Of a stretch of 64,000 nucleotides of DNA, positions 1 through 30,094 are shown in pieces (the stretch's first letter is position 1; each line of letters begins with the position of its first letter). This DNA comes from Fratercula arctica (lineage: Eukaryota > Chordata > Aves > Charadriiformes > Alcidae). The translations under genes and the position numbers were made by a program. Where the stretch lies: the NCBI GenBank assembly GCA_947846985.1, contig CANTUZ010000010.1:24165095-24229094 (forward strand), given 5' to 3'. Below the pieces are notes generated by a model. That model saw only the letters and a list, made by a program, of their open reading frames with translations, ran no database searches and had not been told where the DNA came from.

Positions 1-2003
1 TGAAGTGTTATTGTGGGCTTACAAATAAATGTAACTGCATAACTGAAATTCCTGCCAATTTTTTTGAGTACCTTGAAGTAAATTGCTGAAGGGATTTTTT
101 TTTTTTAAGGGTTAGTTCTATGAGCAACAAGTAACTGTAAATATATTTAAAGAAAATATTGAGACCTGAAGCCAGACTTATTAACAAATGAAATCTTGCA
201 GAAAATCTAACATTGATGTAACCTAGGCATTAAAATCACTTTGGCCTATATTGTTTGGCACTTGACCCTTAGTTTGCCTTTTGAGTTATTTTGTCACTGT
301 CACTTCCTTATTATGACTACTTTATGCATCTTTGTTTTTGTTCTCCTGTTTCTTACCCTTTTCTCACCTTTAGAAGGTAAGCTTTCTTCCACACCCTCCA
401 CCTCTACCTTGTACTAAAACCAAAAAAGCATGTATGTGGGATTTTGTGCTGTGTGCAGACTGTGTGCTGTGCAACTTCTTATTTGTGTGCCAGCTCTGAC
501 ACCATACTTACGTATATACACACGGAAGTTTTAAAAGGATCTTAATAGCTCTGCCTAGCTCCGTGTGGAATTGGCTGTCACTAAGAGAATGGTAATTGCA
601 AGCTGAACTGCATTAAAGACTGGCTTTCTGAGTTGATTAGAGTTAGCCCAAAGTTTTAGAGCACATTCTTGCTGAATGCTTTTGTGTTAATTTATGGTAC
701 TAGTCTCTGTAGCTACAAATAAAGGGTCCAGTCGTGCAGGAACAAGCTTTCTACACGCCCAGAAAGCTTTCTTAAATCAGGAATTTTATCCATTCCATAG
801 TATTTCACCAGCATCCTTCCTTCAGTTCAAATGGTTTGTGTTCTTAAGGTCTAGGCCTAAAACTTCAATTTTGTGTGTGCATTTTTCTCAATTCTGTTTT
901 ATTTTTGGATTTAAGCATTCCTGTATTTTACAAAATACAAATGCAGTTTTTTTTCATGGTAAAAAATGACTCTTGCAAAAAGTTGGCAGTTTAGCCTCAG
1001 GAAGTTCTTACTTCTCTTGCTAGTGAGGCAGATTAATAAAGGATTTTATTAAGAAAATAGTTGACGTATTAGCAGTATTTCCAAATGGAAAATATTGGTC
1101 ATTACGCATAATGCATAAATATGTTGTGTGGACTAGTATAATCAAAATATCATTCTGTTCTGAGTTGAGAACTTTCTTACTGTATTTTGCCTTTTGAATT
1201 AAGGTACTCTGGCAACTTGGAACTGTAGCACTGGGCGTTAGCCGAACAGTTGTGACAAAGAACTTGAGTTGAAAAACGCAGAAGCAGGAGCTAGTTTGCT
1301 ATTGGCCACATGTTACAGACCTTTGCATATATATCCATTAATGGTTGACTTACTCATTATTTTTCTGGAAGGGAGAAGGAGGAGCTGTTTGTTTCTGCTT
1401 GAGATGACTGTTGCATGCATTTCGTGGTCAAGGGAAAGATATTTTCCCCATGCTTTTTTGGAGCAAAGTGAGGTGCGTTTGGGGATGCACAGGCTTGAAT
1501 TTTACCTGTGTAGTATATGCTACTGTTGATGTTGGAGTTTATTTTATGTTCATTATTCTTTCTTGAATTGTTCATATGTTGAAGTATCACAAAATCTACC
1601 TAGAGATAGTGGAGACTCACCAAATGTATGGAGACAGAGTTGTAGGCTTTTTTGTAACTATTTTGTTGGTCTTTCTGGACTCTGAAATGCATGTTACTGG
1701 ATTGAAATAATCTCTGCTTGCACCACCACTGGATTTTTTTAAAATAGTATACTGATTTAGAATTGAAATACTGAGCAAATACTGATCTCTGACAAAATCT
1801 TGAAAACAATCTGTATTTATTTCTTCCATTCCTATCTTTGTGCCTTTTTTCCTTGGACTTTTACGTTTTACAGAGAAGTTTAGCTTTCTCTTGTATATTC
1901 TTAGTGTTTATTTTTAAATACATTTGAAGTAATACTCAAGTCAAACATCTTCCACTTCCATAGAAATGGAGGGAGTTAAAAGTTGTAGGAAGCTGAAAAG
2001 TAT

Positions 2004-2060
2004 CTGGTACCCTGCAGGATTGAACCCTGGACGGTGACTAAGCTATCTACTCTGCCAGAA
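2004..2060 (-). repeat. tRNA-derived SINE fragment (MIR-like), degenerate
   Basis: On the minus strand the sequence has a perfect Pol III B-box-like GGTTCAATCC (2017-2026). An A-box-like TGGCAGAGTAG (2048-2058) lies about 30 bases upstream of it. A real tRNA has a spacing of about 44, so this is a deleted tRNA-derived SINE head rather than a tRNA gene. The order of elements resembles the 5' head of MIR. Family assignment is inferred from memory of the consensus. Confidence 0.4.
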
Positions 2061-2660
2061 AGCTGGCTTTGCCTATTTCCTTCAGCATTCCCTTCTTTGG
2101 TAATGAAATGCAGATATTGCTAGACTAGACCACTTTATTGAGCCAGAGGTTGTGGTCTGTATTCAACAAGGGATTGTGTAGGATTTATTATGCTCCTTTT
2201 CAAAGCAGCGCCAATACCACCTGCTCCATGAATAATCTCAAAGTTCTTGGTAGTGGCAGAAGTGACACATAAAGGTATCTTGAATAAGTGCTCATTTGCT
2301 TTATGAATTGATTTGGAAAAAGCCAACTTGCTCTTTTCCCTTCAGACAGTGTTGCCCTAGTTGTTTAACTTGATTAACTTGTTTATCTCTTCTCAAAAGG
2401 TAATAGTGCTGCTTTTGTTAATGAAATTCCTTTTGCCAACAGGACTGTGGGGAGAGGAGGGAAAGAATAATTTTTTGCTGATAAAACTACTCTATATGAA
2501 ACTTTTTTTGCAGGATATAGCTGTAGGTTTTTTTTTTCTTGCTTGCAACTGATATTCTGCTGGCAAATCCCAAAGTGTAAAATTTTAAACATATTTAGCT
2601 GTTTAGAAAGGAACAAGGCATTTAAACAGCTCCAGAAATCAGGAATACGAAGATACTTTC

Positions 2661-2690
2661 AAGCAGTAAGACCTTGAGCAAGTTGCTTTG
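2661..2690 (+). repeat. Possible MIR core fragment
   Basis: About 27 bases around ACCTTGAGCAAGTTGCTT closely resemble the MIR core segment ACCTTGGGCAAGTTACTT. Flanking sequence is too diverged to extend the match by eye. Confidence 0.35.
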
Positions 2691-4944
2691 TTATGTTTAC
2701 ATTGAATATTTCTACTTTTGTCTTCTTGCTTAATAGCCTGAATTTGATGGATAAGTCCAGATTTCAGGATTGCTACACCTTTGTCACTTGCCAAGTATCT
2801 GACACCAGACACAACCACAGCAGAAATAAAAGCACAGTACCAACAAACTTGGTTAAAGATCTGGTTTAATTTCCTACTTAAAAATTACTCATCTCATTGC
2901 AATGAAAACTCCTTATCAGGCTAGAGCTGAGAGGGTTTCCTTGCCGTGGCAGTTTGAGCTGAGACAGTGGGAAATAATGCGTTTTTAGAGCAGTTCTCCT
3001 GGAACACTTCAACTGCTATGCTAGGATTTCACCAGATTTTTTTTTTTTTAATAGGGAAAAGGGACAGTATTTTGCAAACATGAGCGCAGAGGCACACAGG
3101 ATAGCAAGACTTACACTGTAGAGCTATCCTGTTATTAGCCTTCATATGATAGGACAGATGGATCCTGTTATTGCTTGGGTAGTGCTAGCAATTACAAAAT
3201 CATGAGTGTAAAAACTAAAATACCCTTGATTTTCTCCCCTGATACAAGACTTTAGATTCGAGGCTTCTGTATAGTTTTGCTGAAACTGCAAGTCTGCAGG
3301 CAGCTGAGACAACACAAAAGCCTGTGTCAGTAAAAAGGGAGGGGCAAAGACAGTTTTCCCACCACTCTCCTTTCCTCAGCTATCCCACACCTATCATCTC
3401 ATCAATGTGCTAAGCAACATCTGTTGCCTTTTTAAAAATTCAGTTAGTTCTTTGTTTCAAATTATTTATGGGTAGACAGGGCTGCAGTAGACCATTCATT
3501 CCAAAATAAAGTAGCTTCAGCCCATATATAAAACAATGGAAAACTGTAACGCCTACCTTCACAGCTAGTGAGGTTTTTCTATACACGTGAATACTGAAGT
3601 GATTATTTACTTGTCTCTGGTCATATATTAAATGCACAATTCTCAAGCTATAGACGAGATGACTTCTTTTAAAAGAATGCACCCGCCCCCCACTGCTAGC
3701 TGCATATCCCTATTGTACCTGTTAGAAGTTTTCTCAAACAAGGCCTGTCCTAAGCTCTGAGACCCAGTTTCTAGATTTGAGAACCAATCACCCAGGTGAA
3801 AATAGTTCTGCTTTTGGTGCCCTCTCTCAGGCTGTGATTCAAGAGCCCTTAAGAATATCCATCAGAGTGTTGCATGACCTTTTATCAAGTTGGTTGCTGA
3901 ATTATGTTATAGCACCTTATGAATAGCTGATGGACCAATGTGCCTGAATAAAACTGGCTTAAATGCCAAAATATTTACAGTGATGTATGGTTGAGATTAA
4001 GCACACAGAATGAACAACTGCACAAAAATGTGGCAGTTCTTCAGTGTTGTCAGGATATCACATGCTGCACCAGATACTGGTGGTTGATGCTAGTAGGCTC
4101 CTCTTCATAAGAGTTGGGCATGGACGGTCCAATTCAGTTAATAGCATGAGAGCCAGGCTTCTTTTCATCATCTGTATACTAATCGTGGGATGTTAGATGC
4201 ATTTCAAATTATTACTTGTGTGGTAAAAAGCTACTTTGGCTTTCCCCCAACTTCTTACTTAAGGTACTTGTTACTTTTTTCACTGTATTTTTGCATAACA
4301 TAGAAAACTTCTGGCCTCTAGTGGAGAGATGACACATGAACAATTAACAGAGTATGCAGAGAAATGAGAACTGGATGGTTTTATCTCCTCTAGTCAAAGA
4401 GGTGTTGGATAATAGCAGCATAATAGTCAAAGAAGCAGCTTCTCTGATGCTCACGGCAGAGAAGTTCTGAGTTTAAAACAACCACATGTGAATACATGTG
4501 TTTGTCTATGAAGATGTTAAACTCCATGTTTGAGAATTCCAGGAATTAGCTGGCAGTCTGTTTTTCTGCAAAAAGCAGCAGAGCAGGTGAAAAATGCAGG
4601 TGTGCAACTTCTTACACAGAAGTAAGTAGTAAAATTCACTGGCCAATTTCCATTTTTGAGAAGTTTAGTCTCATTGTTAAAACTTTTCTATGTGCTCTGA
4701 TGTACATTAAGGAACGAAAAATGGAACTAACTTCAAGATGTATGCTTATTATAGCTCTGACTTTAGAAATTAAAACACTAGTAAATAAAGGAATAGAAAA
4801 ATCACTAAAATTGCATGCATATTTTCTGCATTTTGAGTGAAATGAAAATGTCTGTCTTAATTGGAAAGAAGTGATTATGACCTGCTAGTTTGAAAATGGA
4901 TTTTGAGCTGCTTATATGGGTGTGTTCTGTAAGTAGACTGTGCT

Positions 4945-4966
4945 CTATAGAACTTCTATAGAACTT
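4945..4966 (+). repeat. 11-bp perfect direct repeat x2
   Basis: CTATAGAACTT occurs twice head to tail, about 80 bases upstream of vinculin exon 7. It is a simple local duplication. Confidence 0.9.
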
Positions 4967-5042
4967 CTGTCTGCTTTGGCTGTGTTGGCTATTTGTGCTT
5001 TGATTTTTTGAGAATCATTTTGGTGGTTTCTCTTTTGTTAAG

Positions 5043-24385
<19,343 letters not shown>

Positions 24386-24882
24386 ACACTTGCCACATAA
24401 GTATTGTTTTCTGTAACATAAAATGCCTTTTTTTGGAAACAGAAGAGATATATTAACACCAAAAGGTGCTGTATACATGAGCTTAAGATTAGCTTATGCT
24501 AATGCCCCATTCTAAGGGTATGAATTATATGAGAATGCATTTCAAGTGTCTTCGGAACGCATTTGATATCAAACACCTCAAAATTGCTTCCAACAGTAGA
24601 CGGTTCTTATCCTTTTTTTTTTCTTTGAAGATTCTCTTCATGAATTCTGTACTCCAGAAGCACATTTCATTTATGCACTGTATATTCCAGTAGTTTCCAT
24701 GTAATGATATAAAACATGGACCTCACTTTAAGCTTGTGTTGAGAGTCTAGGACACTATTGGTTACCTGGCAGTTTTTTAGGGACAATCATTGATACAGAA
24801 ACATTCAACTTTTCAACAGGATTTTAGCTGGCTGTTTTTAAACCATACAGAAATGATGGAAGGTGTGGGGTTTTAATTAAAA

Positions 24883-24894
24883 GGGGGGGGGGGG
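24883..24894 (+). repeat. G12 homopolymer in VCL 3' UTR
   Basis: Twelve uninterrupted G, preceded by TTAAAA. Rare in otherwise AT-rich DNA. Could vary in length or fold into a G-quadruplex in the RNA. Confidence 0.9.
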
Positions 24895-25712
24895 CGTCTC
24901 AGCAGAATAGTTGTAAACTGATGATTAAAATTCCATCTCCGAAATTATATCTTTTTGCTTTTGCTTTTGCTTTTTGCCTGGCAACAGAACTTTAACAAAA
25001 ACTGGAGCTGTCCTTGTCACCCTCCTGTCACCCTGTAGGTCGGCATTCCAGAACTCTCGTGCTGTACTGACATGCTTTGCAGTGGATGTTAGTGGCACAC
25101 TGTCGACAGCTTGAGTCATGGCTGGAGACCTTAAACCATGGAACTCACTCTTTCTCGCTCAATTCAGTAATGTATTGAGATGAAAAATCCTGGTTCTCTA
25201 AAGCTAGCTGTGTGTCCAGGGCCAGCAAATGCCACGTGCTGGCTCTTTCCTTTTGAAAACCGAATGAGCACATGCAATTATTCTTTTTTTCCTCTTCTTT
25301 CCATCTAATATTATTCCATCCGCTCAAGATGGAAATTTAAAAGATAAAGATATCCACAAAGATATTCGAAGAGACCTTTTTCCTCACTGCCCTGGTTTCC
25401 AACAATGCATAAGCTTTTTGAAACCCAGGCACTGCAGGGACACGAAGCCCTTTTCAGGCGGTCTGATGGCTACCAGCAAGCGGTGGTTCCTAATGCTAAA
25501 CACACTAGGATATTTTTACTGGTTTTGACATTTGGAGGCTCAAAATCTTCTTTCAGGTTCTAGTAATAGTGAATTCAACAAAGTGTTACTGTATCTTTAA
25601 AAAACCCTGACAAACCCACAACAATAAAACCCCACAAAATCCCCCCACTCTGTTACTAAAGTAGACTTGGGATGCTTTTATCCTTCCGTAATTAAACACG
25701 CTGTCATAGAGA

Positions 25713-25742
25713 GATATATATATATATACACGTACACACACA
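25713..25742 (+). repeat. TA/CA dinucleotide repeat
   Basis: An alternating TATATA stretch passes into a CACACA stretch: a short compound microsatellite. Confidence 0.85.
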
Positions 25743-26856
25743 TTAATTTAAATGCTCCATAGTCTCTTCCGGCATGTGGCAGAAAGGAGAATGAGTGTGT
25801 TAGAATGAGTCTCTGTGCGTTTGCAAGGAACACTTGCAGGTTCCTGCCCAGCTCAGCTCTCGCCTCACGCCGCCCTCTTAATTTGCTGTGAAGTGATGCA
25901 TGATCAAACCACCTTTTAATCAAAGTGCCCTTGTGGAAAAACTGCTCAGTCTTAACAGCTTGAAGAGACGCCCCGGACAGTCCGCTCTCCTTTACCTGGC
26001 TGCAGCAGTTATTCTACAGTTGGACTTCTTCCCCTCCACCCCCCTTCATTGCACTGTTACTGAAAAAGGGAAGTTAAACTATGATTATAATCCATCTGCC
26101 TCAAACTGATGCTAGCAAAAGAAAGCATGCGCTCGTCTTTCATTCACTCCTTGCGCCCGCGTATTGTGAAATACGCGGTACTTGGGGTCTTTCCTCAGTT
26201 TTCTCTTCCTGCAGTTACCTGCAAGAGGAAGAGGAAGGAAGGGGTGCCAGAGCCTTAACCTGAATGTCTTGCATTTGGTTGGTTTATACCAGATCTTTAA
26301 CATAATTGTAATGTAGTAATTTCTATTTAATAGTAAATAACACTGAATAGGTAGGGGTTATTTTTAAGGGATTTTCTAAATAGTCTTCCTGTATTACTTT
26401 TCAATGCTCCTCACGTCTCTTCCCCCCACCCCCTCCCCCGCCCCATTCAGGCTTCTCTGTGAGATTTTGTTTTTTTAGCGTCACTGTTTAGTTGCTTGAC
26501 TGATATTAATGCAATATTACTAATGCCTTTAATACATAATTGTTTATGCCAAAGATCACTTTCTGTTTATCGAGGAATGTTTGCAGGAGAGTTATGAATC
26601 ATGGTTGCCTTTGATATTTTTCCAGAATGTTTGCTATAAGCTCTTAAACTGTTTTGTAGAAGCTGAAATACTCGTCCAGCTTATGCAATTGCTGCTTTTT
26701 TGAACACTATTGGTCTTCGGACCTGAAATGCAGCAAAGGTTTGCAAAAGACCATGAATGTCACTTAGAAATGTTTTACCACTATAAAACTTTGTTTATAA
26801 ACCAAAATGTATTGTATAGTCTAATGTTTTCAACCTTTCTTTGGTTCTGTTAAAAC

Positions 26857-26862
26857 AATAAA
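26857..26862 (+). terminator. VCL: Poly(A) signal of VCL
   Basis: AATAAA, followed by ATGCATTTGTAC and then a GT-rich stretch (about 26882-26900) suitable as a downstream element. Cleavage is expected near 26875-26885. Confidence 0.7.
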
Positions 26863-26880
26863 AATGCATTTGTACAAACG

Positions 26881-29044
26881 TCAGCTCGTGAGTGTTAATG
26901 CCAAGGGAGCAGTGGAGAACACTGCAACAACGAGAGGAGCAAAAAGCCGAAGCAGCAGAAATACTGAAGCCGAAGAACAGTGGTTTCTACGTATTCTGAA
27001 CAGAAAAGTGCAAAGTTCCTCAGGAGGAGATTAAAGCAAGTTGTTTCTGTCTTTCATGCCCATAAAGTGAGTAATTAAGGAACTTACTGGAAGCCGTGGT
27101 CCAGTGGGTGAAAGCAGGAGTTTTTCCAGAGGCCTGATGGTCATCTGTTCCCGTAGCACTGAACGAGGTTCTGGAAACTTGAAATGGGATTTGCCTGATC
27201 CTGTCAATAGGGGAAGAACTGCTGCTCTGGCCAACACCTCATTTATCTGAACTTTACTTCATAAATTGCATGCAAGGGCGATTAGCATGGAATCACTGTC
27301 CTGTTTCTTTCACTTCTTCACAGTAAAAACCTCTTACAAACACTTTTTCATGCTAAAAATTTCTACTAGCACACATAATGTTCCGACCTTGTGGAACCAA
27401 CATTTATTGGTGCTCTAGGGACCAAACACAGTCCCACGGTGCTGGAAGGCATCTTGGGTTTAGTAATAAAAGGTAAACTTTGGATTTCATACTGTTCACA
27501 CAGTTCTTTCCGTATCTGAGAGAGGATGAGAGCCCGAGGAACAGTCGCATTTGCCAGCACTCCCAGAGCGAATGCCTGGGGAAGGGGAGATGGAAAGCTG
27601 GCAGTACCAATTGCTCAATAACAACATCCTCTGATTCCTGAAGCTGTGCTATTCATGCAGGTGCTGGTGCAGTTCTTTTTTTTAACAGGGAGAATATGAA
27701 CACAGTCCCTGCTTCTGCAGATCCTGCAGTCGAGCTTCCTGTGTTCGGAGACCTGGCAGGAGCCAGCACACCCCCAGCAAAAAGCTGTAAACCTCACGCA
27801 ACAAAACCCATTTCCCTGACGAAAACCATCCTCATGCTCAGGGTGGTTTCCTACCAGGTGAGTGTAATTCTTGATGACAGTGATTTCTGGTGGTGTGTGC
27901 TGTGCTCTCAAGTTCGGATCAAAGCTTTTCCAGAGGCAGCAGCTTCGTGTGTGCTTCCCTGTTGCCCGAGTTACAGCAGGTTGGCAAGGCTTGTTCTGTA
28001 ACGTGCTGAAGGGCAGCGCTGGTGTTACGGCGAGCCAGTTTGGTACTACATGATGTCCTCCATCAGTAACGGTGTCGGTTCTGAAAGCAGATCTTGCAGC
28101 ATTTCCAGGCTGCTAATGCCGAGAGCAGCTCTGCCTCCCCAGACCTAACCTCGGCAGGTTACCCGTTACAGAATTCTGTTAAAGTTACCCTAACTGAAGG
28201 ATGCCATTTACTGTAACGTGGAGCGGAACTGTGAGATGAGCAATGAATTGATGGATGTTTTTCCAGTTGTCAAAGGTAGACTAGAAGGTCGGTAGCTTTT
28301 ACTACCTAGTGTTGTGCTTACTCAAATGCAAGGCTTTCTTACAGGTGCTGGTTCCTGAAAGTGCTGTTTTAGCTACGCTATTCTTACTGTAACTTCAGAA
28401 ATTCAAAATGGCTGTGGCCTAAGTTTACCCTAGTGATTATCAGAGTTACCAGTAGAGAAATACATGCTCATTTCTTTTCTTACTGGCTTGCTGCCAGTGT
28501 TCAGATGGGTTCCCTCTCCTTTTTTTCAGACTGGATCATTCTTTGTACCAGAATTTGAAATTGTGACTACTGAATGACTCCAGTTCCTGTTCTTCATCTG
28601 AAGCAAAGTTAGCACCTATTCATCAATTTGTAAGCCGAACGGGTCAGGGAAACAAAGATTCTCAGCATCCCACCCCTCCGTCATTCTGAACTTGGGTTTC
28701 TCAGCCTACCAAGTACTGACCAAATGCCTGGTTCGAAGCCTGAGGGGTGCTGTGGCGCACCTATCGCTTTACAGACAGAACAAGTTTATGCTGGTGTGTA
28801 AGGAGAAGTTGTAGTCAGCTTTGCACCATCACTGTTGTGTCTTTGAAATGTCCTAATCTAAACATTAATTGTCCTCCACTTAAAAATAAAAATGGAGCGA
28901 ACTTGCCATGCTCCTAAATGCCCTTTCTAAACTTTAAATAGCTGCACAGGGATCAAGTTCAGCAAAGATGTTACAAATTTATCGGATGTCTCCTGCCTAG
29001 GAGCATCATGAATAGTTTACAATAGCAAACACTGCACAAGAGAA
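26881..29044. other. Intergenic region between convergent VCL and AP3M1
   Basis: About 2.2 kb with no recognisable gene or RNA. An AATAAA on the plus strand at 28885-28890 could act as a distal VCL poly(A) signal; it would bring the two gene ends within about 200 bases of each other. Confidence 0.7.
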
Positions 29045-29993
29045 GCTGTATTTGCAGTAGAGTTCCCTTTATTTCATAACATTAAAGCACACAACCATTA
29101 AATACACTTGACACTTCTATTGTGCTATCTAAAAAGCTACGCTCCAACGTACACATGGCACAGATCTGGTGGCATCCACTTGGAACAAGTGGAACATCTA
29201 AATCAAAGCAAAGGCTTCACATAAAAAATAGATCTTACTCTCTGCAACTGTATTCTTAAAAAAAAATGAGGATGATGAGATTGAATGGAAAGAAAGTGGA
29301 TTACTGAAGCGACAATCACCTCCCAGATTTAATGCAGAACGTTATTTTTATCAGCTCATCTGCAGATGGCACAAATGAAAGCTGATTAAGGCAAATGCTT
29401 CTTAAGAAAGGTGATTTCTTGTAAACAAGGACTTTTTTTTTTTTCCCTTCATCAGAAGCTCTTTCTCAGGAGTGACACTTGCTATGTCCCAGGCCCCTGC
29501 GGGACCCCTGCCTCTCTCACTGCTGCTCTCGATTTCTGGAGGGATGACATGATGCTTTGTGGAATGCCAGCTTGCAGCTGGCGGTGAGAAGAGCTGAGCT
29601 TTCTCTGCAGGCGGCTGCAGCAGCAAAACGTGCCACCACAAGACTTTTCCAATGGCCTGTCTGGCCTTCGTCCTGTGCTTGGCCTCTGGGCTTTGGTATC
29701 TGACTGGCAGTGTAGTGTGTGCGACGTTTTGTGGATCGCCTCTATCAAACAAGCTATTCACCAGCACAAGGACTCAGTAAAAAAAGAGTGAAGGTGTATT
29801 AGAAAAAAAGTTGTTAAGAAAAACTAAGCTATGCTTTCATTTTAAGAGCTGCTGTGCACAAATGCTTTGATTCCAAACTAATCAGTGTCTATTAATTAAT
29901 TAATTGGCACCTAATTAATAGCAACATAAGTCACTAAGCAGTCAAGTTTTTTTTTTTTTAAGGGGAATTTCCTCTTGGAAGTAGAGCATCTTC
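29045..29993 (-). other. AP3M1: AP3M1 3' UTR
   Basis: About 950 bases from the stop codon down to the poly(A) signal at 29068-29073 on the minus strand. Holds a T-rich stretch near 29428 and TTAATTAATTAATT near 29890. The extent is inferred from the signal. Confidence 0.65.
29068..29073 (-). terminator. AP3M1: Poly(A) signal of AP3M1
   Basis: AATAAA on the minus strand (TTTATT on the plus strand), about 920 bases after the stop. Cleavage is expected around 29045-29055. Confidence 0.65.
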
Positions 29994-30094
29994 TCATGTC
30001 CTGACTTGGAATTTTCCTGCTTTTGTAATATATTTGACACCTTTAAAAGGCTTGTATTTCTCTCCGTACATGTCTAGGCGATTCACTTTCAGTC
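29994..30094 (-). CDS. AP3M1: AP3M1 last coding exon
   Basis: 101 nt, residues 386-418: completes Gly, then LKVNRLDMYGEKYKPFKG to KFQVRT and TGA. The end of the mu-homology domain. The intron before it (30095-31373) shows no recognised element. Confidence 0.97.

Larger units (their letters stand above)
1..5042 (+). other. VCL: VCL intron 6 (3' part)
   Basis: AT-rich noncoding DNA upstream of the first visible vinculin exon. No exon could be recognised. It contains two short SINE-like fragments (about 2004-2060 and 2661-2690), homopolymer T runs and an 11-base direct repeat at 4945-4966. It ends in a pyrimidine-rich tract and AG at 5041-5042. Vinculin exons 1-6 (talin-binding D1 domain) must lie upstream of the window. 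Confidence 0.85.
24386..26880 (+). other. VCL: VCL 3' UTR
   Basis: About 2.5 kb from the stop to the region just after the AATAAA at 26857. It contains a 12-base G run (24883-24894), a TA/CA simple repeat (25713-25742) and an internal AATAAA near 25623 that could serve as an early poly(A) signal. The 3' end is inferred from the signal, not from transcript data. Confidence 0.7.

Noticed and set aside
2004..2060. A tRNA gene on the minus strand
   Set aside because: The B box is good, but the A-to-B spacing is about 14 bases too short and no acceptor or anticodon stem can be drawn. A SINE fragment fits better.
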